Shown here piece by piece: positions 1-5,564 of a stretch of DNA of 5,564 bases. Numbering within the stretch: position 1 is the first letter of the stretch; the number at the start of each line of letters is the position of its first letter. The stretch spans positions 1 to 5,564 of the forward strand of contig CAMNMO010000207.1 in NCBI GenBank assembly GCA_946544695.1, written 5' to 3'. The stretch is from an uncultured Ruminococcus sp. GTDB taxonomy: Bacteria; Bacillota; Clostridia; Oscillospirales; Ruminococcaceae. Both the position numbers and the translations under genes were made by a program. Below the pieces are notes generated by a model. The model ran no database searches. It saw only the letters and a list, made by a program, of their open reading frames with translations, and was not told the DNA's origin.

Positions 1-908
1 TATACATCAAGCTTGCCGCCGCCCGTTATTGTCAGTCTACCGCTCGACTTCAGTTCGGTAAGCTTAGCCTTGCCGGGAAGCACCTCTATCGTTTTACAGC
101 GGGAATCGAGGACCTCTATCCTGTAACTTTTCTTGATCTTGGCGGGGTCGATTATCAGCTTGTCCCTGACACTGTCAAACCTGAATGCACCTGTGCCGTC
201 AACATCGTCCTTATTTTCAGTTGTTATATTATCAGCACCGATATAAACTTCATATCCCCCGAAAGTTGGCATTATATTGATCTCGGTCAGCGGGTCTGAC
301 GGATAGCACAGCGTGCCGTTTATTTCGATGTATTCATCATGGTCGGTTATCTTGCAGGCAAACAGATCCAGCGATCTTGATCTGAATTTCAGTGCCTGAT
401 CTCCGCCCTTTAAATGCATGAATGAATTTTCAAAGTTGAGCCATGCGCTGCTGCTGCCGACCGCAACATCGGCGCCTGTTATATCAACATTCGCATCAAC
501 GATATCCAGGCTGTGTCCCATCGGGCATATCGTGGTCGAATCGGATGTCATGGTCATCTTGCCTTCGCCTGTTATGACGGTATCGCCTATCAGTGTGAAT
601 GTACCGTTGAGCGTACTGTCTCTTGTAACATCGATCACCAGCCCGTCTACCATGCTGTATATCAGTTCTTCACCGCTGCCCCAGCTGCCGCTTACCTCCA
701 GTGTCTTTGTGGCGATATCGTAACTGAAAACACCATTGCCGTCAATGTTGCCGCAGTTCTTCGAGGTCACCTTCACACCTGCAACAGTCAGTCCCAGGTC
801 CTCATCGGCACTCGCCTTCACAACTCCGCTGTCACCGACAGAAAAAAACGTTACTGCAACAGCGGCTGAAAATACCGCTGCTGCAAGTCCTTTAATTATT
901 CTCCTCAT
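1..908 (-). CDS. Secreted repeat protein, partial (C-terminus beyond left edge)
   Basis: This reading frame opens with ATG at 908-906 and stays open for 302 codons to the window edge, so the C-terminus is missing. An AGAGG ribosome site lies 7 nt upstream (916-920). The N-terminus is a classic signal peptide: MRR, a hydrophobic stretch (residues 8-24), then a likely cleavage after KASA (residue 34), predicting an exported protein. The mature part is rich in Gly, Thr, Asp and short beta-strand patterns such as TITGGGKL, suggesting a beta-sandwich or beta-solenoid. Residues 44-120 and 225-302 align at an offset of 181-182, sharing a D-G-x-G-x-F core and a T-G-x-G-K motif, so it has at least two repeat units. 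No catalytic motif was recognised. It starts 16 nt after the dockerin gene with no promoter between, so the two are likely co-transcribed. A carbohydrate- or surface-binding role is inference. A dockerin or anchor may lie in the missing part. Confidence 0.85.
   Translation of the reverse strand, partial: MRRIIKGLAAAVFSAAVAVTFFSVGDSGVVKASADEDLGLTVAGVKVTSKNCGNIDGNGVFSYDIATKTLEVSGSWGSGEELIYSMVDGLVIDVTRDSTLNGTFTLIGDTVITGEGKMTMTSDSTTICPMGHSLDIVDANVDITGADVAVGSSSAWLNFENSFMHLKGGDQALKFRSRSLDLFACKITDHDEYIEINGTLCYPSDPLTEINIMPTFGGYEVYIGADNITTENKDDVDGTGAFRFDSVRDKLIIDPAKIKKSYRIEVLDSRCKTIEVLPGKAKLTELKSSGRLTITGGGKLDV
3..779 (-). repeat. Protein-level tandem repeat, about 181 residues per unit
   Basis: Two stretches of the truncated secreted protein align without gaps over at least 29 residues. 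Residues 44-72 (bases 779-693) match residues 225-253 (bases 236-150): TSKN/TTEN, IDGNGVF/VDGTGAF, YD/FD and KTLEV/DKLII. Further on, TGEGKM (113-118) matches TGGGKL (295-300), with one extra residue in the offset. The second unit is cut by the window edge. The DNA has diverged, so this is an old domain duplication rather than a recent DNA repeat. Confidence 0.65.
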
Positions 909-924
909 CTCTGTACCTCTTCCA

Positions 925-2127
925 TCATTCCTGCGGTATATCTCTTATACCCTTGACCTGTGCTGCAACAAGCGAGATGTCTGTAACATTTATAACTTTG
1001 TTGCGGTCTGCATCAGCAGCGGGCTGGCAGTAGTTTGAAAGTGTCTTTACGCCCTTGACATGCGCTGCTATGGCGGATATATCGGTAACGGTTATCTTTT
1101 CGTCCATGTTGGCATCGCCCCTGAGGAACTTTCTCATGTAGCCTGCCCTGTCATAGTTATCAACTGCGACTGTGGGCATGAGCGGCTGGAAGTTTCTGGG
1201 GTCATCGGGGTTGTCGGTGTAAATGATCCTGTTTTCCAGAAATTCCTTTGTGCCCTTGCCGAGATATGCGGTGGAGTTGCCGTTCATATTATTGTCAGAT
1301 GCTGCTGCATCGAGCTGAACATCTGCAAAATAGCACTTGTCATCGTCATACCTTATGATATTGCAAGCCTGGTCGTGACCGTCAAGTCTGCCCATAAAGT
1401 AATAGTTTTCAAGGTCGATGTAGTTGAGCAGCAGCTGATATGTCCTTGAAAAGCCTTCGCTGACAGCCCTGTGATTTATTATCGCACCGTAGATGGTGTA
1501 GTCCCTGTAATCATCGCTCTGATATCCCAGGTCATCGGTCTTGTTTATCAGCTCGTCATGTATCATCAGCGACCTGTAATACTTGTTCTGATAAGCTCTG
1601 AAGACATCATCGGCGGTCTTCTTTACATAATTCTCAACGGCAGTCTGTACCTTTGCACGCTCCTCGCCGTAGCTGAATTCTCTTTCAACGGTATAGATAT
1701 ATTCGCCGTTCTTGAAATAAACATTGCCTGATATCCAGAAGAATATGGGGTTGTCATACCTGAACATGTATACTACCTTTTCCACATCGGACTGCGGCAG
1801 GTCAAGTTCGGTAAGTGACAGGCGCAGACCTGTCTCGCCGAGATTTTCACCGAGCGGTACATTCTCATCGGTCGCATTCCACAGTCTCACAGATTCGTCC
1901 CAGATAGCATCATACATTTTCTGCATATCCTTGCCGTTTGAGAGTTTGCCGAGAAAATCATAACCATACCTGCTTGAACAATCCAGCAGGATATCACTGC
2001 TGTCCTCCTCGGAAGCGATGCCGACAGCATCAGCCTTTATCTGAGTAGACCGGGTGTTCTGTGCAATAGGTGCAGCGAGCATCATAGCAGCTGCTATCAC
2101 AGCTGCTGTCCTTTTGAATTTTGTCAT
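925..2127 (-). CDS. Secreted dockerin protein with degenerate transglutaminase-like domain
   Basis: A 400-residue exported protein. I chose ATG 2127 because AAGGAAG sits about 9 nt upstream; ATG 2136 or 2166 would add 3 or 13 residues. A signal peptide (basic MTKFKR, hydrophobic core, cleavage near KADA, residue 34) comes first. A helical region follows, and residues about 180-275 match the transglutaminase/protease core: IHDELI, YTIYGAIINHRAVSEGFSR, then QACNII and ADVQLDA. The family pattern is AVCEG, HAWN and VD, so the nucleophilic Cys is Ser223 and the His is Gln253, with only Asp269 kept. It should not work as a thiol enzyme. The C-terminus (about 336-397) is a dockerin with two calcium loops (D338, N340, D342, D349; D372, D374, N376, D383), each followed by IS and a helix ending VKG. 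Dockerins bind cohesins on scaffoldins or surface proteins. It heads a two-gene operon with its own promoter. Domain calls are firm; the biological role is unknown. Confidence 0.9.
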   Translation of the reverse strand: MTKFKRTAAVIAAAMMLAAPIAQNTRSTQIKADAVGIASEEDSSDILLDCSSRYGYDFLGKLSNGKDMQKMYDAIWDESVRLWNATDENVPLGENLGETGLRLSLTELDLPQSDVEKVVYMFRYDNPIFFWISGNVYFKNGEYIYTVEREFSYGEERAKVQTAVENYVKKTADDVFRAYQNKYYRSLMIHDELINKTDDLGYQSDDYRDYTIYGAIINHRAVSEGFSRTYQLLLNYIDLENYYFMGRLDGHDQACNIIRYDDDKCYFADVQLDAAASDNNMNGNSTAYLGKGTKEFLENRIIYTDNPDDPRNFQPLMPTVAVDNYDRAGYMRKFLRGDANMDEKITVTDISAIAAHVKGVKTLSNYCQPAADADRNKVINVTDISLVAAQVKGIRDIPQE

Positions 2128-2132
2128 TTTTT

Positions 2133-2159
2133 TCATCTTCCTTTTAAATATTCTTCCAT
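2133..2159 (-). other. Possible 8-codon leader reading frame
   Basis: A minimal frame, ATG to TGA encoding MEEYLKGR, lies in the leader of the dockerin gene. An AAGGA ribosome-like site is 7 nt upstream (2167-2171). Its stop overlaps the alternative start ATG 2136 as ATGA, the form used for translational coupling. It could be chance, because the same bases include the ribosome site of the downstream gene. Nothing in the peptide suggests an attenuation code. Confidence 0.2.
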
Positions 2160-2190
2160 GCAACATTCCTTAAAAATTTACGACGCCCAC

Positions 2191-2219
2191 ATTATAACAC
2201 AACTTTTAACCAAAGTCAA
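2191..2219 (-). promoter_or_regulatory. Sigma-A promoter of the dockerin operon
   Basis: On the minus strand, TTGACT (2219-2214) and a perfect TATAAT (2196-2191) are separated by exactly 17 nt. A run of six A residues just upstream of the -35 box may act as an UP-like element. Transcription should begin near 2184, giving a leader of about 57 nt before ATG 2127. It lies just after the terminator of the preceding operon, so the two secreted-protein genes form a separate unit. Confidence 0.85.
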
Positions 2220-2224
2220 CTTTT

Positions 2225-2268
2225 TTCACAAAGTCGGCACAATATACTCCGAAATGTGCAACTTTGAA
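2225..2268 (-). promoter_or_regulatory. Imperfect inverted repeat upstream of the promoter
   Basis: On the plus strand, TTCACAAAGTCGGCAC (2225-2240) is roughly mirrored by GTGCAACTTTGAA (2256-2268), with small gaps in the match. It is directly upstream of the -35 box, where an activator could bind. The arms are imperfect and the area is A/T-rich, so this is only a candidate operator. Confidence 0.25.
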
Positions 2269-2283
2269 CACACAATTGCCACA

Positions 2284-2330
2284 AAACAAAACAAAAAACA
2301 CGGTCAGCGCACTGTGTCTGTACGCTGACC
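2284..2330 (-). terminator. Rho-independent terminator after the LysR gene
   Basis: Arms 2330-2320 and 2312-2302 form an 11-bp GC-rich stem with a 7-nt loop. One pair is a G-U wobble in the minus-strand RNA but would be a C-A mismatch on the plus strand, which fixes the orientation. The stem is followed on the minus strand by GTGTTTTTTGTTTTG, a long U-rich tail. It begins 8 nt past the LysR stop and closes the four-gene operon. Confidence 0.92.
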
Positions 2331-2338
2331 TCTCACTG

Positions 2339-3265
2339 CTATTCTTCTGTTATCTCAAATCCATATCCTGCTACCACCTGCTTTAAAGTGTCGATGTATA
2401 ACCTTGCCGCAGATGACAGACCTGTCCGTGAATTTTCTATCCAGCCTATCAGCATGTCCTCATCGGTCTTTAACGGCACCGCCGTTATGCTTCCGCTGTT
2501 GATATCACTGCCCAGCACACCGCTGGATATGGTGTAACCTTTAAGTCCCCCAAGCAGATTGAACAGCGTAGCACGGTCACTTACATGTATCTGCTTCTTA
2601 TAGCTGTATGTACTGCATATCTCCTCCGAAAAGTAAAACGAGTTCAGCTGACCCTGTTCAAAGCACACGAACGGATAGTCCTCCAGCTGTTCGAGCGTGA
2701 CCTGCTTCTCGCCTGCCAGCGGGTGGTCTTTGCTGAGGAACACATGCGGTTCAGCCCTGAACAGCGGGTGGAACACCAAGCCGTTCTCTTTCAGCAGTTT
2801 CAGTATGACCTTGCGGTTGAAGTCGTTTATGTAAAGCACCCCGACCTCACTGTGCAGGTTTTTAAGGTCGTTGATTATCTCGCCTGTACGTGTCTCACGC
2901 AGCGTGTATTCGTAGCTGTCGTTGTCAAGCCCTTCAAGCATCTTCACGAACGCTTCCACCGCAAACGCATAGTGCTGTGTCGATATGGAACACAGTCGCT
3001 TTATCTTGTTACCGCCTGCATAATGCTTTTCCAGCAGGTCAGCCTGTTCGACCACCTGTCTTGCATAACTGAGGAACTCGCTGCCCTCAGATGACAGTAT
3101 TATGCCTCTCGGCGTCCGTCGGAATATCTCTATCCCCAGTTCTTTTTCCAGTTCCTTGATGGCGTTTGAAAGGCTGGGCTGAGATATGAAAAGCTGTTTT
3201 GCGCCCTCGCTTATCGAACCGTATGTGACAACTGCGATGACGTATTTTAGCTGCTGAAGAGTCAT
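2339..3265 (-). CDS. LysR-family transcriptional regulator
   Basis: A 308-residue regulator, typical length for the family. I chose ATG 3265 because GAAGGAAG lies 7 nt upstream and the protein then begins MTLQQLKYVIAVV, the normal family start; an upstream ATG at 3319 would add 18 unlikely residues. The N-terminal winged helix-turn-helix (about residues 1-60) has the signature GSISEGAKQLFISQPSLSNAIKELEKELG followed by LF/IFRR-type wing residues (IEIFRRTPRG) and a linker helix, then a periplasmic-binding-protein-like effector domain (about 90-300). Such proteins act as tetramers whose DNA binding changes with a small ligand. The ligand cannot be read from the sequence. Unusually for the family, it is last in a co-directional gene cluster rather than divergent from a target. 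The 72-nt gap from the phosphatase gene has no clear terminator or promoter, so co-transcription is likely. Confidence 0.95.
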   Translation of the reverse strand: MTLQQLKYVIAVVTYGSISEGAKQLFISQPSLSNAIKELEKELGIEIFRRTPRGIILSSEGSEFLSYARQVVEQADLLEKHYAGGNKIKRLCSISTQHYAFAVEAFVKMLEGLDNDSYEYTLRETRTGEIINDLKNLHSEVGVLYINDFNRKVILKLLKENGLVFHPLFRAEPHVFLSKDHPLAGEKQVTLEQLEDYPFVCFEQGQLNSFYFSEEICSTYSYKKQIHVSDRATLFNLLGGLKGYTISSGVLGSDINSGSITAVPLKTDEDMLIGWIENSRTGLSSAARLYIDTLKQVVAGYGFEITEE

Positions 3266-3337
3266 GTATACACTTCCTTCTTTTTCCTTTGCGGCTTGCT
3301 GATATTCCGCACTTAACAACAGGTCGGGCGGTGTGCT

Positions 3338-4027
3338 TTACTTTGCACTCAGCTGACCTCTCTCATAGTCGGCAAGATGACGTGTGTCGTTCCATAAGCA
3401 TATCCTGAAATTTGCTTTGCTGCCATAACGGTCATCTGTGCAGAGTTCGGTAACTGCGGTCATATCTGCATTGAAGCCCTGCCATACTATCATCGGCGAG
3501 ATGTTCAGCAGGTGCGCCGTAACTGCGCACATCGCCCCGAAATGGCAGAACAGCGCAATGGTATCATCACACTTTTTCTTCACACGGTAATGCTTGTCCT
3601 CACGTTCAAGACCGTATCTGCGCAGCACCTCATCAATGCCCTCACCGACAGCTTTTATGCGTTCTTCCATGCCTGCTTCATGCATCGCAGGATTTTTATA
3701 CCAGCCGTCCTTTTCAAAAAACTCAGGAAAGGTCGTCCAGTAGTCGGGCGGTACGTCCCAGGTCATTTCCTTGCTGCCGCTTTTCGGGTTCACCCACATC
3801 AGGTCGAACTCATGCAGCCATTGGCAGGTCTGCGCCTGCATGCCGTCAAACTTAGCCAGTGTTGCAGCGCAGGTCTCCTGTGCCCTGCCCATAGGCGAAA
3901 CATAAAACGCCTTTATATTCTCATAAGCCAGCCTGTTTGCAAGTATCTCAGCCTGTTCCTTACCCTTTTCGGTCAGGCAGTCCTTTACATAATCAGGTTC
4001 GCCGTGCCTCATTATAAGTATCCTCAT
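3338..4027 (-). CDS. Histidine phosphatase family protein (phosphoglycerate mutase-like)
   Basis: A 229-residue cytoplasmic protein of the branch that forms a phosphohistidine intermediate. The N-terminal RHGE (residues 7-10) carries the nucleophilic His8 and phosphate-binding Arg7. SPMGRAQET (44-52) supplies the second Arg (R48), LHEFD (71-75) the likely acid Glu73, and CHFG (161-164) the second catalytic His162, so the active site looks complete. Between Glu73 and His162 lies a long aromatic-rich insertion (W78, W90, W97, W109) that probably caps the pocket and sets substrate choice. The substrate is unknown: the family includes phosphoglycerate mutases, alpha-ribazole phosphatase and broad sugar-phosphate phosphatases, and nothing nearby points to cobalamin synthesis. 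GGAGGT sits 4 nt before the ATG. The gene starts 29 nt after the dtd stop, consistent with one operon. Confidence 0.92.
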   Translation of the reverse strand: MRILIMRHGEPDYVKDCLTEKGKEQAEILANRLAYENIKAFYVSPMGRAQETCAATLAKFDGMQAQTCQWLHEFDLMWVNPKSGSKEMTWDVPPDYWTTFPEFFEKDGWYKNPAMHEAGMEERIKAVGEGIDEVLRRYGLEREDKHYRVKKKCDDTIALFCHFGAMCAVTAHLLNISPMIVWQGFNADMTAVTELCTDDRYGSKANFRICLWNDTRHLADYERGQLSAK

Positions 4028-4056
4028 TTTGACCTCCGTTCTGCGAACTTTTCAGC

Positions 4057-4515
4057 TCAGTGTATCTCTCCGTTATCGCATTCCAGCATGACAGTGAAAG
4101 GTCCGTTGTTTACCAGCGTGACTTTCATATCTGCCCCGAATATACCTTTTTCTACCTTGCCGTTAATGCGTTCACCGCACATTTCACAGAACTTTTCATA
4201 CAGTTCGTTAGACCTTTCGGGTGCACCCGCATTTGTGAATGACGGTCTGTTGCCCTTGCGGCAGTCTGCATAAAGCGTAAACTGACTTACACACAGAAAA
4301 TCTCCGCCCACATCGTTCACCGAAAGGTTTGTCTTGCCGTTCTCATCTGCGAATATACGCAGCTTTGAAAGCTTGTCTGCCAGCTTTTCACAGTCAGCCT
4401 CAGTGTCACCGTGACCAACGCCCAGCAGTATGAGAAATCCCTTTTCTATCTCGCCCACAGTCTTGCCTTCGACTTCCACACGGGCGTTATCCACCACCTG
4501 TACCAAAGCTTTCAT
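4057..4515 (-). CDS. dtd: D-aminoacyl-tRNA deacylase
   Basis: A 152-residue cytoplasmic enzyme, the usual length for Dtd, which hydrolyses D-amino acids (and glycine) wrongly attached to tRNA and so protects translation. It starts MKALVQVV and keeps the family landmarks in order: GFLILLGVGHGDT (26-38), KLRIFAD (51-57), the active-site SQFTLYAD (77-84, with Thr80) and the Gly-cisPro chirality-checking motif, here NNGPFT (136-141) instead of the common DGPVT, with Gly and Pro kept. RPSFTNAGAP (90-99) is also typical. The start ATG shares a base with the stop of the epimerase gene (TGATG), and AGAGGT lies 6 nt upstream, so translation is probably coupled. In many Firmicutes dtd sits beside the stringent-response gene rel; that neighbour is not seen here. 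Confidence 0.97.
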   Translation of the reverse strand: MKALVQVVDNARVEVEGKTVGEIEKGFLILLGVGHGDTEADCEKLADKLSKLRIFADENGKTNLSVNDVGGDFLCVSQFTLYADCRKGNRPSFTNAGAPERSNELYEKFCEMCGERINGKVEKGIFGADMKVTLVNNGPFTVMLECDNGEIH

Positions 4516-5363
4516 CAGCGCACCTCTATCTCATAGCCGTAGGTGTATTCTTCACCTGCGGCAAGTTTTACCGCATGCGGCTTATTTTCTATATCGGGAT
4601 ACTCGTCATCGGCGTAAACAGGCACAGATGTCCACGGTTCAAGGCAGACAAAGCTTGCCCTGTCATCACCCGTAGGCGACCACACTGCAATGCATTCCGA
4701 CTGCGGGAACTTTACCGTAACAGCCCTGTCAGACCTGCGGCTTTTCAGTGTAACTGCCTTTGAAGCGGGCTTGTCTATCATGATGGCGTCGTTATCAAAA
4801 AGCTTTCTTGTGACTGCAAGGGTGTCGCCGTTTTCTGCCAGCACATTGCCTGCGGGGTCAACGATATGTTCGGGCTTTTCGTAAACTATGTCGTAGTCCT
4901 CAAAGCTTTCGCCCTCGTCAATGGGGCAGTTGAAAGCGGGGTGTCCGCCGAGATAGAAATACATTGCCCTGTCACCCGTATTGCGGACTGTGTTCTCCAC
5001 CCTGACACCGCTTTCTGCGGCGGTATACCTTACTGTCAGTTCAAAGCTGTAAGGGTACTGTGCCAGCGTTTCCTCGCTGTCTCTCAGCACAAAGCTTACC
5101 GAATCATCATTGCAGCCCGCAAAAGCAAACTCCATATCCCTTGCGAATCCGTGGTTTGCCTTCATCTTGTAGTCTTTGCCGTCAGCCCTGTAAACCCTGC
5201 CCTCGGGCGAACATACAAAGGGGAACAGCACAGGCGCATATCTTTTCCACGCATCGCCGCACTGCCAGAGATACTCACGTCCCTCAAATTTTATCGAATG
5301 CAGTTCCGCACCAAAGGTATCTGCGGAAAATTCTGTCTTCCCGTTCTTTATAGTGTACAACAT
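4515..5363 (-). CDS. Aldose 1-epimerase family protein (LacX-like)
   Basis: A 282-residue cytoplasmic protein of the galactose mutarotase superfamily, which interconverts alpha and beta anomers of sugars. I chose ATG 5363 because GGAGGT lies 7 nt upstream; ATG 5378 would add only MEVKQ and overlaps that ribosome site. Motifs in order are YAPVLFPFVC (about 43-51), NHGFARD (70-76, His71 and Arg75), GGHPAFNCP (139-147, His141) and CLEPWTS (240-246, Glu242). The two His and one Glu match the acid/base residues of the family, so it should be active. Shorter length and the HGFAR and LEPW patterns fit the LacX-type branch better than classical GalM of about 340 residues, and the true sugar substrate of that branch is poorly defined. 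It is the first gene of the operon, with a promoter just upstream, and overlaps dtd by one base. Confidence 0.92.
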   Translation of the reverse strand: MLYTIKNGKTEFSADTFGAELHSIKFEGREYLWQCGDAWKRYAPVLFPFVCSPEGRVYRADGKDYKMKANHGFARDMEFAFAGCNDDSVSFVLRDSEETLAQYPYSFELTVRYTAAESGVRVENTVRNTGDRAMYFYLGGHPAFNCPIDEGESFEDYDIVYEKPEHIVDPAGNVLAENGDTLAVTRKLFDNDAIMIDKPASKAVTLKSRRSDRAVTVKFPQSECIAVWSPTGDDRASFVCLEPWTSVPVYADDEYPDIENKPHAVKLAAGEEYTYGYEIEVR

Positions 5364-5390
5364 TTGTTTGACCTCCATTTATCCCCGCAG

Positions 5391-5400
5391 GGAATATTCC
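5391..5400. promoter_or_regulatory. Perfect palindrome in the operon leader
   Basis: GGAATATTCC reads the same on both strands and lies just downstream of the predicted transcription start (about 5402), a position where a repressor could block transcription. It is only 10 bp, so chance is possible, and no regulator family is assigned. Confidence 0.25.
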
Positions 5401-5408
5401 GTGTATTT

Positions 5409-5437
5409 AGTGTAGCATATTTTTCAGGATATTGCAA
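5409..5437 (-). promoter_or_regulatory. Sigma-A promoter of the epimerase-dtd-phosphatase-LysR operon
   Basis: On the minus strand, TTGCAA (5437-5432) and TACACT (5414-5409) are 17 nt apart, with a TGC just before the -10 box that makes it extended (TGnTACACT). Transcription should start near 5402, leaving a leader of about 38 nt to ATG 5363. It lies 4 nt past the U-tract of the preceding terminator. No equally good promoter was found inside the operon. Confidence 0.75.
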
Positions 5438-5441
5438 GTGC

Positions 5442-5469
5442 AAAAAAGCCGCTGTCTTAATGGGGCTTT
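5442..5469 (-). terminator. Terminator of a gene beyond the right edge
   Basis: On the minus strand AAAGCC (5469-5464) pairs with GGCTTT (5450-5445) around a 13-nt loop, and the run of T continues to 5442. The plus strand has no U-tract after its copy, so the orientation is minus. It probably ends a transcript entering from outside the window. The stem is short, giving moderate strength. Confidence 0.7.
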
Positions 5470-5564
5470 CGGGCTGTGGGAAAATATGTTTTGTGGTTAT
5501 CCCTTTAAAACACCATTTTATACAACGGTGTAACAAGATATAAGTATAGTGATGTATTCTTTTC
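5470..5564. other. AT-rich intergenic stretch with a weak hairpin
   Basis: No convincing gene is seen. On the minus strand ACACCGTT (5531-5524) pairs with AATGGTGT (5517-5510) over a 6-nt loop, including one G-U wobble that favours the minus-strand RNA, followed by UUU. This could be a first, weak terminator or processing hairpin of the upstream gene, whose end is not in the window. Confidence 0.35.

Noticed and set aside
418..869. Two plus-strand frames opposite the truncated secreted protein
   Set aside because: They overlap each other and a minus-strand frame that has a signal peptide, ribosome site and internal repeats.
2585..3094. 169-codon plus-strand frame opposite the LysR gene
   Set aside because: It is a mirror of the LysR coding strand without a ribosome site or family motif.
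3283..3310. Short GCGG/CCGC hairpin between the phosphatase and LysR genes
   Set aside because: The stem is only 4 bp with a long loop and no U-tract, too weak to call a terminator.
2324..3362. Shared 11-mer GCTGACCTCTC at 2324-2334 and 3352-3362
   Set aside because: One copy is the terminator arm and its flank, the other lies inside the phosphatase gene. There is no further similarity, so it is likely coincidence.
3512..4273. 253-codon plus-strand frame opposite the phosphatase and dtd genes
   Set aside because: It is antisense to two well-recognised genes and spans their junction. The protein has no recognisable motif, so it is a coding shadow.
5348..5536. 62-codon minus-strand frame overlapping the epimerase start
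   Set aside because: It runs straight through a terminator, a promoter and a ribosome site, has no ribosome site of its own and no family-like pattern.
4866..5543. 225-codon plus-strand frame opposite the epimerase gene
   Set aside because: It is antisense to a gene with intact catalytic motifs and continues into the promoter and terminator region, so chance is more likely.

Overview
The window looks like chromosome from a Gram-positive anaerobe of the Ruminococcus type (Oscillospiraceae). The main reason is a secreted protein ending in a two-loop dockerin, in a style familiar from ruminococcal fibre degraders. Strong GGAGG-type ribosome sites, sigma-A promoters with 17-nt spacers and simple hairpin/U-tract terminators agree with this. 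The species assignment is inference. All six genes lie on the minus strand, so the layout is given in transcription order, from high to low coordinates.

Upstream margin (5564 to about 5380): no gene is seen. There is a weak AT-rich hairpin (5510-5531), a clear terminator for a gene beyond the right edge (5442-5469), then a sigma-A promoter (5437-5409) and a perfect 10-bp palindrome in the leader.

Operon 1 (5363 to 2339): an aldose 1-epimerase-like protein of the LacX type, D-aminoacyl-tRNA deacylase (dtd), a histidine-phosphatase family protein, and a LysR-type regulator. The first two overlap by one base (TGATG), the next gap is 29 nt and the last is 72 nt. I see no internal terminator, and a strong hairpin/U-tract follows the LysR stop. 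The first three are small cytoplasmic enzymes of sugar, tRNA and phosphate chemistry. What LysR senses cannot be read from the sequence.

Operon 2 (promoter 2219-2191, running off the left edge): two exported proteins separated by 16 nt. The first has a transglutaminase-like fold whose catalytic Cys and His are replaced by Ser and Gln, followed by a C-terminal dockerin, so it is probably a non-enzymatic cellulosome-type or surface component. The second opens at 908 and is cut by the window edge. It has a signal peptide and at least two copies of a roughly 181-residue Gly/Thr/Asp-rich beta-repeat. The two are presumably made and exported together, possibly as an extracellular binding pair.

The most notable observation is the dockerin-borne pseudo-transglutaminase and its co-transcribed repeat partner. 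No mobile element, CRISPR array, tRNA or rRNA was recognised.
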